From an uncultured Marinicella sp. (GTDB lineage: Bacteria > Pseudomonadota > Gammaproteobacteria > Xanthomonadales > Marinicellaceae), in assembly GCA_947502925.1 (NCBI GenBank), contig CANNBS010000001.1:1-64000 (forward strand): 64,000 bases of DNA, given 5' to 3'. This document shows, piece after piece, positions 16,043 to 26,343 of the stretch. Position numbers and translations under genes: made by a program. Below the pieces are notes generated by a model that saw nothing but the letters and a program-made list of their open reading frames with translations, was not told the origin of the DNA and made no database searches. The first letter of the stretch is position 1, and every line of letters starts with the position of its first letter.

Positions 16043-16066
16043 GTTCAACATTTTTTAGGCACCATC

Positions 16067-18535
16067 ATGAGTTTTTTAGCTTTATTGGGTATGTTTATAC
16101 TGGTCACTTTAGCCTGTGCATACCTTCGAACGTCCGTTAAAACATGGACCATAGCCACTGCCGCAGTCCTGATCGCTTGTATTTTTCTGACTGACAGTAC
16201 ATTCTGGGCAGGTTTCTTTATCTTGTTATTATTTACCGTACCCGCCTTGTTTTTAAATATCAAGGCCATCAGACAACAGTATTTCACCCAACATTTTCTG
16301 AAATTCTTCCGTAAAGCCCTGCCCCAGCTGTCAGAAACAGAGCGGGTGGCTTTAGAAGCCGGTACAGTACATTGGGATGGCGAACTATTCAGTGGTAAGC
16401 CTAACTTTAAGCGTTTACACAGCATGAAAAAACCGGAACTTACCACGGAAGAAAAAGCCTTCATTGATGGGCCGGTACAAAAGTTGTGTGAAATGATTGA
16501 TGAACACGAATACAACCACGTAAAAGGTGATATGCCCAAAAAAGTATGGGAATTTATTGCCAATGAAAAATTCTTTGCCATGATTGTTCCAAAAGAATAT
16601 GGTGGTCTCGGATTTTCTGCGCTGGCTCATTCTTATGTGTTACAGAAAGTGGCATCACGCAGTGCCGTGGCCGGTGCCACGATTGCCGTGCCCAACTCCT
16701 TAGGGCCTGCTGAACTGCTGTTGCATTATGGAACAGATGAACAACGTAATCATTATTTACCTCGATTAGCTGATGGCAAGGAAATTCCTTGTTTTGGTTT
16801 AACAGCGCCCAGTGCCGGGTCTGATGCGACCTCTATACCAGATAAAGGCGTTGTTTGTAAGAAAAAAATCGATGGTAAAGAGGTGTTGGGTATCAGCTTA
16901 ACTTTTGATAAGCGTTACATAACACTCTCTCCTGTCGCCACCGTCGTTGGTCTGGCCTTTCAAATGACCGATCCGGATAAAATACTTGGCGATAAAGAAC
17001 ATTTAGGCATTACCCTGGCATTAGTTCCAAGCGACACGCCGGGTATGGACATCGGCCGCCGTCACTTACCACTGGATGTCATGTTTATGAACGGACCGGT
17101 ACGCGGTAAGGATGTTTTTGTACCTATGGATGCCATTATTGGTGGCGAAAAAATGATTGGTCACGGCTGGAGAATGCTATCAGAGGTACTGGCGATTGGA
17201 CGGGCCATTTCACTGCCATCCAGTTCCACCGGAGGCGCAAAAACAGTGGCCTACGCCACTGGCGCTTATGCCCGTATCCGGAAACAATTCAACTTACCTA
17301 TCGGTCGATTTGAAGGTATTGAAGAAGCTTTATGCCGGATTGCCGGTAAAACCTATTCCTGTGCGGCGGTTTCTTCCATGACAGCGGCAGCTGTGGATCG
17401 TGGTGAACGGCCTTCTGTGCCCTCAGCCATTGCCAAAATGCACACCACGGATATGGCGCGCGATATCATTGCGGATGCCATGGATATCCATGGCGGTAAA
17501 GGTATTATCATGGGACCTAATAATTATCTGGGTCGTGCCTGGATGGGGGCTCCTATCTGGATAACAGTGGAAGGTGCCAACATTTTAACCCGCAGTCTGA
17601 TTATTTTTGGCCAGGGTGCGATTCGCTGCCATCCTTATGTACTTAAAGAAATGGAAGCGGCCAATTTACCCGATGAGGACGAATCATTAAAAACCTTTGA
17701 TCATTTACTGTTTAAACACATGGGTTACACGTTTCAAAATGCGGTACGTTCCTTTTTTATGGGGCTTGGCAGTTGGCGTTTAGAGACGGGTCCTGGTGAT
17801 AAATTCACCAAAAAGTTTTATTCACGCATCACCCGTTACAGTGCCGCCTTCGGTTTTGCTGCGGATGTCGCCATGTTAACTTTAGGTGGTTCTTTGAAAA
17901 AACGCGAATCAACATCAGCCCGCTTAGGTGACGTTCTGAGTCATTTATACATGGCTTCAGCGGTACTCAAACGCTACCGTGACCAGGGCAAGCAAAGCGC
18001 CGATCAACCGGTTGTGGCCTGGGCTTTACATTATCACTTTTATGAAATTGAGCAAGCGCTCAAAATTCTCAGCTACAACTTCCCCAATAAGGCCGTTGGT
18101 TTTATGCTGCGCCGAACTATTTTCCCGCTGGGTACCCATGAATTACCACCGGGCGATCGATTAGGACACAAAGTGGCCTCATTACTGTTATCGCCCAATG
18201 AAACCCGAGACCGTCTATGTGATGGTATTGATAAACAGGTTTCAGAACATAATCTGGTGGCTAAAATGAATCAGGTACTGGCCAAAGTCATAGATACCGA
18301 GCCGTTAGAACGACGTATCTTAAAAGCGGAGAAAAGTGGCGAAATCGATGCCATTGAACCGGCCGAGCAACTGAATCAAGCCTTAGAACGCGATATTATT
18401 AATAAGAGCGAGTTTAACACCTTGACTAAAGTCAGGGCGCAAGTGGCTGAAGTCATTGCGGTCGATGATTTTCCGCATGATGCTTTTGACCGGACCCAGG
18501 CGTACACCACCCGGGAAGAAGCTAAAATCGCTTAG
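16067..18535 (+). CDS. fadE: Acyl-CoA dehydrogenase FadE
   Basis: FadE catalyses the first oxidation step of fatty-acid beta-oxidation, acyl-CoA to trans-2-enoyl-CoA, with FAD at the membrane. The 822-residue length matches the long FadE type (E. coli 814). Two N-terminal hydrophobic segments (residues about 1-60) precede the acyl-CoA dehydrogenase core (AHSYVLQKVASRSAV, CFGLTAPSAGSDA) and the DUF1974 C-terminal region. ATG 16067 with AGG 10 nt upstream is preferred over an in-frame start 69 nt earlier, which lies inside operator 1. It is regulated by the adjacent TetR protein by inference. Confidence 0.93.
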   Translation: MSFLALLGMFILVTLACAYLRTSVKTWTIATAAVLIACIFLTDSTFWAGFFILLLFTVPALFLNIKAIRQQYFTQHFLKFFRKALPQLSETERVALEAGTVHWDGELFSGKPNFKRLHSMKKPELTTEEKAFIDGPVQKLCEMIDEHEYNHVKGDMPKKVWEFIANEKFFAMIVPKEYGGLGFSALAHSYVLQKVASRSAVAGATIAVPNSLGPAELLLHYGTDEQRNHYLPRLADGKEIPCFGLTAPSAGSDATSIPDKGVVCKKKIDGKEVLGISLTFDKRYITLSPVATVVGLAFQMTDPDKILGDKEHLGITLALVPSDTPGMDIGRRHLPLDVMFMNGPVRGKDVFVPMDAIIGGEKMIGHGWRMLSEVLAIGRAISLPSSSTGGAKTVAYATGAYARIRKQFNLPIGRFEGIEEALCRIAGKTYSCAAVSSMTAAAVDRGERPSVPSAIAKMHTTDMARDIIADAMDIHGGKGIIMGPNNYLGRAWMGAPIWITVEGANILTRSLIIFGQGAIRCHPYVLKEMEAANLPDEDESLKTFDHLLFKHMGYTFQNAVRSFFMGLGSWRLETGPGDKFTKKFYSRITRYSAAFGFAADVAMLTLGGSLKKRESTSARLGDVLSHLYMASAVLKRYRDQGKQSADQPVVAWALHYHFYEIEQALKILSYNFPNKAVGFMLRRTIFPLGTHELPPGDRLGHKVASLLLSPNETRDRLCDGIDKQVSEHNLVAKMNQVLAKVIDTEPLERRILKAEKSGEIDAIEPAEQLNQALERDIINKSEFNTLTKVRAQVAEVIAVDDFPHDAFDRTQAYTTREEAKIA

Positions 18536-18547
18536 CAGCAGACTTTT

Positions 18548-18573
18548 AAAAAGCCCGTTAATTCGGGCTTTTT
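18548..18573. terminator. Bidirectional terminator between fadE and glnE
   Basis: Arms AAAAAGCCCG and CGGGCTTTTT around a 6-nt loop give T-runs in both directions. The glnE stop codon (18572-18574) lies in its right edge, so glnE transcripts end within the hairpin. Confidence 0.85.
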
Positions 18574-21139
18574 AATTGACAGGAATCGGGGGGTTTGGCA
18601 ATTGCTGCTCTGAACTTAACAACCCCAAAGACCTTAATTCTGCGTACATCGACGATAAATACTGTAATTGCGCCAATTGTGGGAACTGATGACTGTGAAT
18701 TAATACGGCCGCCATGACCTCGAATTCAAGTTGATGAGCACTGTCTGTTTTAATTAATTTAGATCGCATGTCCGCCAGCGCCTGCTGCACTTCGTCCGAC
18801 TTTCTGGGTCGGCTTAAGATGCTTTGCCTCAATTGCTTGAAATGCTGGTGTTGGTGCTCAGTGCCATAAACCAGTTTAGACTTGATTAAAGCCGCATGCT
18901 CCCAAATCCAGGCGCGATTTTTCTGATAGTCCGCAAACTCCTTAAGCGAAGTTACCAGGCTGCCTGAATTACCATTCGGCCGCAGTTGTAAATCAATGTC
19001 ATACAAATAACCGTGATAAAGACGGGCATTGAGGTGATGCGTTATTCGTTTAACCCAACGCTGCATAAAATGCCGCTGGTCATTGGATAAGGCTTTACAA
19101 TCCAATACAAACACCAAATCCATATCCGAGGATAATTTCATCTGACCCGAAGCCAGCGATCCATAAGCAATCACCATCAATTGTTGGCAGCTTATAAGCG
19201 CATCAGATGACGGCTTTAATTTATCACAGGTTTCTGCATGACTGTATTCAATCACCCGGGTTAGAATAAATTCTGCCAATCTGGATAAACGATCACAGGT
19301 TTGGCGATTATCTTTGCGGTCATTAAGCCAGTCACAAATAATTAAAAACTGGCTACTGAGTTTAAAATAGCGCAAAGCCTCCATCCACTGCTCCACATCA
19401 TCCACAGGCATCCGCTGCTGCTGCCACTGATCCTGTAACCATGATTCGGTTAAATCATCCGGCAGATCATGGGGTTCAAATAAATGTTCTAACAACACCG
19501 GAAAACGCGCCACAATCATCGCCACATAATCGTGCTGTTGCAACAAGCGTAACAAAGCCACTAACACGGGTTGTTCCTTGAACAGCATGGATAAATAACT
19601 GGGGCGTTTTAGGATGGCTTTTATCACTTGCATTAAACGCTGCCAGGCAATGTTCGGCATTTTATGCGTCTCATGAAAACCCTGGGGGTCGGCCGCTGCA
19701 TGAACCCGTTGGCCTGATTTAATTTGAGGATTTTGCTGAGACTGCCGACCAATGAGCAGCGCTTGTTGTAACACCCCGTACACTTTTTCTGTGGTTGACT
19801 TAGGCAAGCGTTGTAACGGCAATTCAGACATTTTCTCCTTAATCAAGCGCTGCTCATCGGCGGATAAAACCACCTCAACATTCGCCATATCTGCGAATAA
19901 ATGACGAAAAATTGAATCAATCTGGTTTCTGAATTTTTCCAATTGTGATTGATAACCACCCCAATCAGCCTGGTCAAAAAAATCCGGCATGTGCATTTTT
20001 AAGTCATTGGCCACCTTAAATTCATGATTGGGCAGATCATCCACCGCTTGTAAAATATTTTCACTTTTTCGCAACCACAACCAACCATGGCTTAGTATTT
20101 CCATGTCGCGGGTAGATAACTTTCGGGCCTCATAGAGACGTTGTATCTGCCTGTAAATGGACACTCCTTGTAATGATTCATCCCGTCCACCAAAGGTCAT
20201 TTGCAGCGATTGCACCACAAATTCAACCGAACGAATACCTCCCAATCCATACTTTAAGTCATCCGTTTCATAATCTGTTAGCAGCGTCATATCGGATTTG
20301 ATTTTGGCCAAAGACTCAAACACCGAATAATCCAGATGACGACGATAAATAAACGGCTTGATCGTGGCCATGGTGCGTTGACCTGCCTCGAGATTACCGG
20401 CCACCTGACGGGCTCGCATCCAGGCAAACCGCTCCCATTCCCGGCCTTCATTTAACAGATAATGATGTAGCGCATCCAAAGAACAGGATAATGGCCCCAC
20501 TGAACCAAAAGGTCGCAGGCGCATGTCCACCTGATAAACCCGGCCATCTTCGGTGAACTGATCGAGTAATTGAATCATGTGCTGACCAATGCGGTTAAAA
20601 TATCGTCCCGCGTCCAATGATTTATTTCCATCGGAACAACCGCCATGCTCATAAATAAACACCAAATCAATGTCTGATGAATAATTCAATTCACCGGAAC
20701 CTAACTTGCCCAGGGCAAACACCTGTAATTGCTGTTCATTGCCCTCTTCATCCCGAATAACTCCATGCCGGGTGACCACTTTTGAGACCGCTTCTTGATA
20801 GGCTTGCTGGATTAAAAAATCAGCCAGCTCACTGACCGCATGCAGCGCGCTTAAATGATTGACAACCGGCTGCTGCAAATCCAAAGCGGCTATGTAAGCC
20901 AATCGAGTCTGCCGAAAACGACGTAAAAATGCCGAAACGGTTAATTCGGGATGTTGTTGGCGACTGTGACGCCAATCTTCGGCTATTTGATAGCTCGTTA
21001 AGGTTGGATGGCGTTGCCGGATACGGGCAACCGCTGACCAATGTTGCTGAATAAACGGAAAAGCCGATAACCAACCGGGCTTATCGGCTTTGTTCTTTGC
21101 GTTTGTGGCGTCTGTTGAATCGCCGGGCGACACGCTCAA
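18572..21139 (-). CDS. glnE: Bifunctional glutamine synthetase adenylyltransferase/adenylyl-removing enzyme
   Basis: GlnE adds or removes AMP on glutamine synthetase in response to PII and glutamine. The 855-residue protein has two nucleotidyltransferase domains. The N-terminal deadenylylase has GSGELNYSSDIDLVF and the C-terminal adenylylase has GSLASGQMKLSSDMDLVFVLD. Both aspartate pairs are intact. It is shorter than E. coli GlnE (946) because of a reduced N-terminus. No ATG is available: the start is probably TTG 21139 or the GTG two codons later, 3 nt after the upstream gene's stop. Coupling to that gene is likely. Confidence 0.9.
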   Translation of the reverse strand: MSVSPGDSTDATNAKNKADKPGWLSAFPFIQQHWSAVARIRQRHPTLTSYQIAEDWRHSRQQHPELTVSAFLRRFRQTRLAYIAALDLQQPVVNHLSALHAVSELADFLIQQAYQEAVSKVVTRHGVIRDEEGNEQQLQVFALGKLGSGELNYSSDIDLVFIYEHGGCSDGNKSLDAGRYFNRIGQHMIQLLDQFTEDGRVYQVDMRLRPFGSVGPLSCSLDALHHYLLNEGREWERFAWMRARQVAGNLEAGQRTMATIKPFIYRRHLDYSVFESLAKIKSDMTLLTDYETDDLKYGLGGIRSVEFVVQSLQMTFGGRDESLQGVSIYRQIQRLYEARKLSTRDMEILSHGWLWLRKSENILQAVDDLPNHEFKVANDLKMHMPDFFDQADWGGYQSQLEKFRNQIDSIFRHLFADMANVEVVLSADEQRLIKEKMSELPLQRLPKSTTEKVYGVLQQALLIGRQSQQNPQIKSGQRVHAAADPQGFHETHKMPNIAWQRLMQVIKAILKRPSYLSMLFKEQPVLVALLRLLQQHDYVAMIVARFPVLLEHLFEPHDLPDDLTESWLQDQWQQQRMPVDDVEQWMEALRYFKLSSQFLIICDWLNDRKDNRQTCDRLSRLAEFILTRVIEYSHAETCDKLKPSSDALISCQQLMVIAYGSLASGQMKLSSDMDLVFVLDCKALSNDQRHFMQRWVKRITHHLNARLYHGYLYDIDLQLRPNGNSGSLVTSLKEFADYQKNRAWIWEHAALIKSKLVYGTEHQHQHFKQLRQSILSRPRKSDEVQQALADMRSKLIKTDSAHQLEFEVMAAVLIHSHQFPQLAQLQYLSSMYAELRSLGLLSSEQQLPNPPIPVN

Positions 21140-21142
21140 CGA

Positions 21143-21595
21143 TTACCGACAGTAATCTTTTATGGCTTGCTCGGCTTTTTGCAGGGCACTGACCCGTTCT
21201 TCATCATTCATACGGACCTGTTCACCTGTTTCCGGGTCTATTCTCGCTACACGAACGCTGGCATTAAGGGCATCACGGTTGGCTTTGGCTTGTTGACACA
21301 GCTTTTGCCTGTTCACTTTATCGGCTTCAGCCAGGGTTTTTTCTGCTTCCGCACGTTGTTGAGCCTGTGCGTCATCTGACGATTCATCACTGCCTTCTTC
21401 AGGCTTCTCTTGGGCTCTTTCAGGGGCTGGTGTCGGCTTGTTTTCCTTGATCTGTAAGGTGTCAGCCTGTTGATTCGGCGGTTTTTGTTCTGAATAATGA
21501 ATGTTACCGTCTTTATCGACCCACTTATAGACCTTGGTGGCGGCCACAGCAGTGACACTAAACACACACAGTAATAATAGAATACTTAATCTCAT
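21143..21595 (-). CDS. Exported DUF4124 protein
   Basis: The 150-residue protein has a signal peptide of about 19 residues and then the DUF4124 motif VYKWVDKDGNIHYSEQKPP. A Glu/Gln/Ala-rich coiled-coil middle and a short conserved-looking tail with three Cys residues follow. It is periplasmic by prediction and of unknown function. GGAGA lies 6 nt before ATG 21595. It is followed 3 nt later by glnE. Confidence 0.8.
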   Translation of the reverse strand: MRLSILLLLCVFSVTAVAATKVYKWVDKDGNIHYSEQKPPNQQADTLQIKENKPTPAPERAQEKPEEGSDESSDDAQAQQRAEAEKTLAEADKVNRQKLCQQAKANRDALNASVRVARIDPETGEQVRMNDEERVSALQKAEQAIKDYCR

Positions 21596-21751
21596 AACGT
21601 TCTCCACGTATAATAATTGACCCTGACATCGACTCATTGTAGATTAATGCACGGCCTGTCTTAAACTAATATTAAAAATAATCAGGGTAAATAGCAAGCA
21701 CGACCATTTTATTTTTTGTACAATTAATAAACTGTTAATCAACCCTTAAAT

Positions 21752-22561
21752 ATGACGAAATTAAACACTGCCAAGAAAAAAGGTATCTATTTACTGCCTA
21801 ATTTATTCACCACCGGCGCTTTATTTTCCGGTTATTATGCCATGATTGCAGCTATTGCCGAAAAATACGAGATGGCCTGTTTAAGTATTTTTATTGCCGC
21901 TTTACTGGACGCCTTAGACGGTCGCGTGGCGCGTTTAACCAACACCCAATCAGAATTTGGCGAACAGTACGACTCTTTATCTGATTTAGTCTCTTTTGGC
22001 ATTGCGCCTTCGGTGCTTATGTTTAACTGGTCACTCATTTATTTAGGGGATATCCATCCTGTGCTCGGTAAAATCGGCTGGCTAGCTGCGTTTATATATG
22101 CCGTCAGTGCCGCTTTACGGTTAGCACGTTTTAATACTCAAATCGGCACCATCGACAAAGCTTATTTCCAAGGCTTACCCTCACCGGCTGCAGCCGCCGT
22201 ATTGGCTTCTTTTGTATGGGTTTGTTTAGACTTGGATTTAGTTGGTTCGGATTTACGTTTTGTGGCATTGCCTTTGACCATTATTGTTGGTTTATTATTG
22301 GTTTCCAGGCTCCGTTATTATTCTTTTAAAACCATTAACTTTAAAGAGAACGTCTCATTTGTATGGGTGTTGCTTTTGGTGTTGGTGTTTGTTTTGCTGA
22401 CCATTAAAATGCAATGGGTTTTATTTGTGACATTTACCGCTTATGCCATTTCAGGTTTTATTATGACCGTTCACAATGTCCGTAAGAAACGTCAAAAAAA
22501 ACGCACTAAAAACACATCAAAATCGAAACCAAAAGATAATAAAAAGCCGAAGCTGCCATGA
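21752..22561 (+). CDS. pssA: CDP-diacylglycerol-serine O-phosphatidyltransferase
   Basis: PssA makes phosphatidylserine, the precursor of phosphatidylethanolamine. This is the integral-membrane CDP-alcohol phosphotransferase type, with eight or so hydrophobic segments and a Lys-rich tail. The motif DALDGRVARLTNTQSEFGEQ with YDSLSD contains the DG-AR-G-D-D catalytic pattern. The 269-residue protein differs from the peripheral PLD-type PssA of E. coli. Its stop overlaps the next start as ATGA. Confidence 0.92.
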   Translation: MTKLNTAKKKGIYLLPNLFTTGALFSGYYAMIAAIAEKYEMACLSIFIAALLDALDGRVARLTNTQSEFGEQYDSLSDLVSFGIAPSVLMFNWSLIYLGDIHPVLGKIGWLAAFIYAVSAALRLARFNTQIGTIDKAYFQGLPSPAAAAVLASFVWVCLDLDLVGSDLRFVALPLTIIVGLLLVSRLRYYSFKTINFKENVSFVWVLLLVLVFVLLTIKMQWVLFVTFTAYAISGFIMTVHNVRKKRQKKRTKNTSKSKPKDNKKPKLP

Positions 22562-24264
22562 GTGAAAAGCAAGCTTTTTTTACCACGGAAGACGGCCAAC
22601 AATCAGCCGGCACCTTACAACAACTGTCTTTACTGGCTGATTTAAGCCAGGATTTTGTTAACACCATGAACATTGACGAGGTTTTGCGTCGTGCGGTGAA
22701 ACGTATTCGAAATTATATGAACGCAGAAGCCGCCAGTGTGTTTTTAGTGGATAAAGATCAACAGAACCTGGTTTGTCGCGCCAGCTCCGGGCCGGTGGAT
22801 ATCACCGATATGTCGATTAAAATTGACAGTGGCATTATTGGGCGCACTTTTATGGAAGGCAAATGCCAGATAATTGAAGATGCCCAAAAAGACAAAGATT
22901 TTGTCTGTCATGTGGACACTTTAACCGGATTTAAAACCCGCTCGGTGCTGTGTTCACCCCTGATAAATAATGACCAGACCATTGGTGTCATTCAACTGCT
23001 AAACCATCAGGACAATGCCCTTTTTGAAACCCGTGATGTGGATATTTTACGGCTATTAGCGACGCCACTGGCGCTGGCCATTGCCAATGCCCGTTACACC
23101 CTTGAGTTTGTCGAACAAAAGCGCCTTAAAAAAGAACTCACACTGGCCAGACGATTACAACGCTCATTATTACCCGGTCGTCAAGACCCGCCCTTTCCGG
23201 TGGTTGGCAGTAATTTATCGGCCAACGAAGTGTCCGGTGACTTTTATGATTTTTTCGAATTAAACGACGGTACAGTGGGCTTTTTCATCGGTGATGTGTC
23301 CGGAAAAGGGGTCGATGCTGCTATGCTGATGGTGCGTGCCAGCAGCTTATTACGCTGGATTGGTAAAGACCAGTTACCTCCGGGACAATGGCTGGCAAAG
23401 GCCAATAAGGAGTTGTGTGAAAAAGCCTCCCGCGGATTGTTTGTCTGTGCGGCTGTGGGTTATTATCACCCCAAAACCGACACCGTTACCTGGTCCAATG
23501 CGGGATTACCGCCGGTCATTTATATGTGTCCAGATTGTGATATTGATACCTGGCAGGCGGATGCCCCGCCATTGGGCATAAAAGCCAGCTCCTTATCCTT
23601 TAATCAACAATCAAAAAAATTGAACAAAGGGGGTCTGTATTTACTCACAGACGGACTCACCGATGCCCGGGACGAACATAATCAACGCATGGAATTAGCC
23701 GGTGTCATCGAACATATCAGGGCCATTGAAACCGAATCTCCGGAAGTCAGAATCGGCAAATTAATAACCGCCACCCGGCGCAACCGGCTTAATGACGATG
23801 CCACCATTTTATTGATAGAAAAACGTAACCACCTGACTGAACATATTTTATTAAATATTCGTTTTATGGCTGACCCTTGTGAATTAAAAACAATCAGAAC
23901 GCAAGTCAACGATATCCTAAAAAATGCCGGCTTTAACTCATCACAGCAACAAAAAATCATTTTGGCGCTGGATGAAGCCATTACCAATATAATCAGACAT
24001 GCCTATAAAAATACCGAAGACGGTGAAGTAGAATTGGCTATATTGCGCCAAAACAATACCTTAAGTTTTTATCTGCGAGATTTCGCACCCGAAGTCTATG
24101 ATAGCACCATTAAGCCACGAGATTTATCTCAGCTTAAACCGGGCCAGATGGGTATAAATTTCATTGATACCGTGATGGATTCCTGGGAATTTGCCACCCC
24201 CAAGGACGGTTATGGCAACTTACTTATCATGAAAAAAGAAATTGTCAAACCAGCATCTGATTGA
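22558..24264 (+). CDS. GAF-PP2C(SpoIIE)-HATPase three-domain regulator
   Basis: The 568-residue protein fuses a GAF sensor (residues about 35-185), a SpoIIE/RsbU-type serine phosphatase (VSGDFYDFFEL, FIGDVSGKGVDAAM, LLTDGLTDARD, NDDATILLI) and a C-terminal RsbW-like kinase ATPase (LALDEAITNIIRHAY, then GQMGINFIDTVMD). Such modules control STAS-domain anti-anti-sigma partners by phosphorylation and dephosphorylation. No STAS gene is nearby, so the target is unknown. It is soluble, with no membrane segment. Its start overlaps pssA by 4 nt, so the two are translationally coupled. Confidence 0.85.
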   Translation: MSEKQAFFTTEDGQQSAGTLQQLSLLADLSQDFVNTMNIDEVLRRAVKRIRNYMNAEAASVFLVDKDQQNLVCRASSGPVDITDMSIKIDSGIIGRTFMEGKCQIIEDAQKDKDFVCHVDTLTGFKTRSVLCSPLINNDQTIGVIQLLNHQDNALFETRDVDILRLLATPLALAIANARYTLEFVEQKRLKKELTLARRLQRSLLPGRQDPPFPVVGSNLSANEVSGDFYDFFELNDGTVGFFIGDVSGKGVDAAMLMVRASSLLRWIGKDQLPPGQWLAKANKELCEKASRGLFVCAAVGYYHPKTDTVTWSNAGLPPVIYMCPDCDIDTWQADAPPLGIKASSLSFNQQSKKLNKGGLYLLTDGLTDARDEHNQRMELAGVIEHIRAIETESPEVRIGKLITATRRNRLNDDATILLIEKRNHLTEHILLNIRFMADPCELKTIRTQVNDILKNAGFNSSQQQKIILALDEAITNIIRHAYKNTEDGEVELAILRQNNTLSFYLRDFAPEVYDSTIKPRDLSQLKPGQMGINFIDTVMDSWEFATPKDGYGNLLIMKKEIVKPASD

Positions 24265-24325
24265 TTAAGATGTGGCCTCTTCGGGCTTAATTGCCTTTCT
24301 ACCAACCTTTAAAATACCGACTGTT

Positions 24326-26305
24326 ATGCGAAATAAATTTCTCTTTTTGACAGCCTTTCTGCTGTTCACACTCACCAGCCAGGCTGAGCTTGTTCCGATC
24401 GAAAACTTTGCCGCCAAATCTGACTTTATCAGCATGAAGATTTCACCAGACGGTAAACTTATGGCTTTTACATACGAGCAGGACTCATCCATTAATCTGG
24501 GCGTAATGGACATGAAAACAAAAGAAGGTGTTTATTCCTTCGATATGGGTCCTAATCGGGAAGTGGCCTCTTTCTATTGGGGTAACAATGAACGACTCAT
24601 TATTCAAAGCCAACGCATCACCGGATGGCTGGATGGTGCCCAAAAACATCCTGAGTTATTCAGTGCCAACTACGATGGCAAAAAAAGACAAATGCTGTGG
24701 GACTTTCAGCGGTCATTTATCAGACCTGTTTCGTTATTGGAAGACGATAAGGACCATGTGCTTATTTCAAAGCACCATTATTCTGATAACTACAGTGCAA
24801 AATTACAAAGACTTAATATCTATAATGGCAAACTACACTTTGTACCCGACTCGCCTAAACTGAAAGGTGGTTTAGAGTCACGCATTTCTTATATCGCCGT
24901 TGACAGTGATGAAAATCCACGCTTTGCCTTCGAATATGATCCCGTTGAACCTGAAAATTTTGACGATGACATCACTTATCTGCACATAAAAAATAAAAAA
25001 GACGACTGGCAGATTTTAGAACTGGACGTTAAGCACAATGAGCAACCTGATATTGACGGTCTGGGATTCAATAAAGATAACACAAAGTTTTATTTTACTT
25101 CCAACCATGATTTAGACCACAACGGTCATACCGGGCTGTTTGTATTTGATTATAAAGATAACAGTATTACCAAGTTATTTCGTCATGAAGATGTCAATAT
25201 CGGTGGCGCTTTAACCGGCCGGGACAATCAAATCATCGGCGTCACCTATGAAGCCGGCTATCCGGGTTATTATTACGTTGATGAAAAAGAAAACCGGGAC
25301 GACATCAAGCTGCATAAACAATTACGCGCCACTTTTAAAGGTCAGGAAATTGATATCAGCAGTTACACCAAAAACAAGAAAATGGCCACGTTGCGGACCT
25401 ACAGCGATAAAAATCCGGGCACCCATTACCTGTATGATGTCAAAAATCTAAAAATTGAATTTTTATCCAACAGCAAAACTGGCATTGACCCCAATCTAAT
25501 GGCGGCTGTTGAACCATTCACACTGAAAGCCCGCGACGGGCTTAAAATGTACGGTCAGATGACTCTGCCGCCCGGCAAAGAGCTCAAAAATCTACCATTG
25601 GTTATTTTTCCACATGGTGGACCGTACGGCGCTATTGATCGGTGGGGGTTTTATCCTCGAGCTCAATTATTGGCTTCAAGAGGCTATTTGGTAATCCAAT
25701 TAAACTATCGCGGTTCCGGTGGTTATGGTGAAGACTTTCAGGAAGCCGGTTATGGTGAATGGGGCACCACCATGCAGGACGATTTAACCGATGTCACCTT
25801 ATGGGCGGTTAACAAAGGCTACGCCGATAAGGAGCGATTGTGCATCCATGGTGTCAGTTACGGTGGTTATGCCGCTTTAAATGCAGTGGTGCGGGAACCC
25901 GATCTATATAAATGTTCAATCCCTGACGCTGGTTTGTATGAAATCGAATTGCAATGGGATAAAGCCGATTCCTTTAAAGGCCGCCCTAAAGCCAAAGAAA
26001 ATTACATTAAGCAAAGCTTTGGCAGCACCGATAAAGCAGTTCTGGATGCCCGTTCCCCAGCCTTGCATGCCGATAAAATTAAAGCGGCTTTGCTGTTGGT
26101 TCACGGTACCGAAGATGTGCGCGTTCCGATTGAGAATGCGTACTTTTTAGAGGAACAACTGAAAAAGGCCGGTAAATCTTATGAAAAAATTTACCGCAAA
26201 GACGGTCATGGATTTCAGAAAGTACCTTACCGCATCGAACTGTACAATAAAATGCTGGCATTTTTAGATAAACACATCGGCGAAAAAAGCCAGTCTGAAG
26301 ACTAA
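24326..26305 (+). CDS. Exported S9-family (prolyl oligopeptidase) peptidase
   Basis: The 659-residue precursor has a signal peptide (about 19 residues, ending SQA), an N-terminal beta-propeller and a C-terminal alpha/beta hydrolase domain. The catalytic triad is Ser511 in GVSYGGY, Asp597 in GTEDVRVP and His628 in DGHGF. The oxyanion region is PHGGPYG. It resembles dipeptidyl/acylaminoacyl peptidases of subfamily S9C and probably degrades peptides in the periplasm. ATG 24326 is chosen because it opens the signal peptide. Confidence 0.9.
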   Translation: MRNKFLFLTAFLLFTLTSQAELVPIENFAAKSDFISMKISPDGKLMAFTYEQDSSINLGVMDMKTKEGVYSFDMGPNREVASFYWGNNERLIIQSQRITGWLDGAQKHPELFSANYDGKKRQMLWDFQRSFIRPVSLLEDDKDHVLISKHHYSDNYSAKLQRLNIYNGKLHFVPDSPKLKGGLESRISYIAVDSDENPRFAFEYDPVEPENFDDDITYLHIKNKKDDWQILELDVKHNEQPDIDGLGFNKDNTKFYFTSNHDLDHNGHTGLFVFDYKDNSITKLFRHEDVNIGGALTGRDNQIIGVTYEAGYPGYYYVDEKENRDDIKLHKQLRATFKGQEIDISSYTKNKKMATLRTYSDKNPGTHYLYDVKNLKIEFLSNSKTGIDPNLMAAVEPFTLKARDGLKMYGQMTLPPGKELKNLPLVIFPHGGPYGAIDRWGFYPRAQLLASRGYLVIQLNYRGSGGYGEDFQEAGYGEWGTTMQDDLTDVTLWAVNKGYADKERLCIHGVSYGGYAALNAVVREPDLYKCSIPDAGLYEIELQWDKADSFKGRPKAKENYIKQSFGSTDKAVLDARSPALHADKIKAALLLVHGTEDVRVPIENAYFLEEQLKKAGKSYEKIYRKDGHGFQKVPYRIELYNKMLAFLDKHIGEKSQSED

Positions 26306-26343
26306 GCAAGCCATAGAAGTTTGCGGGCGCTCATGAGATAATA

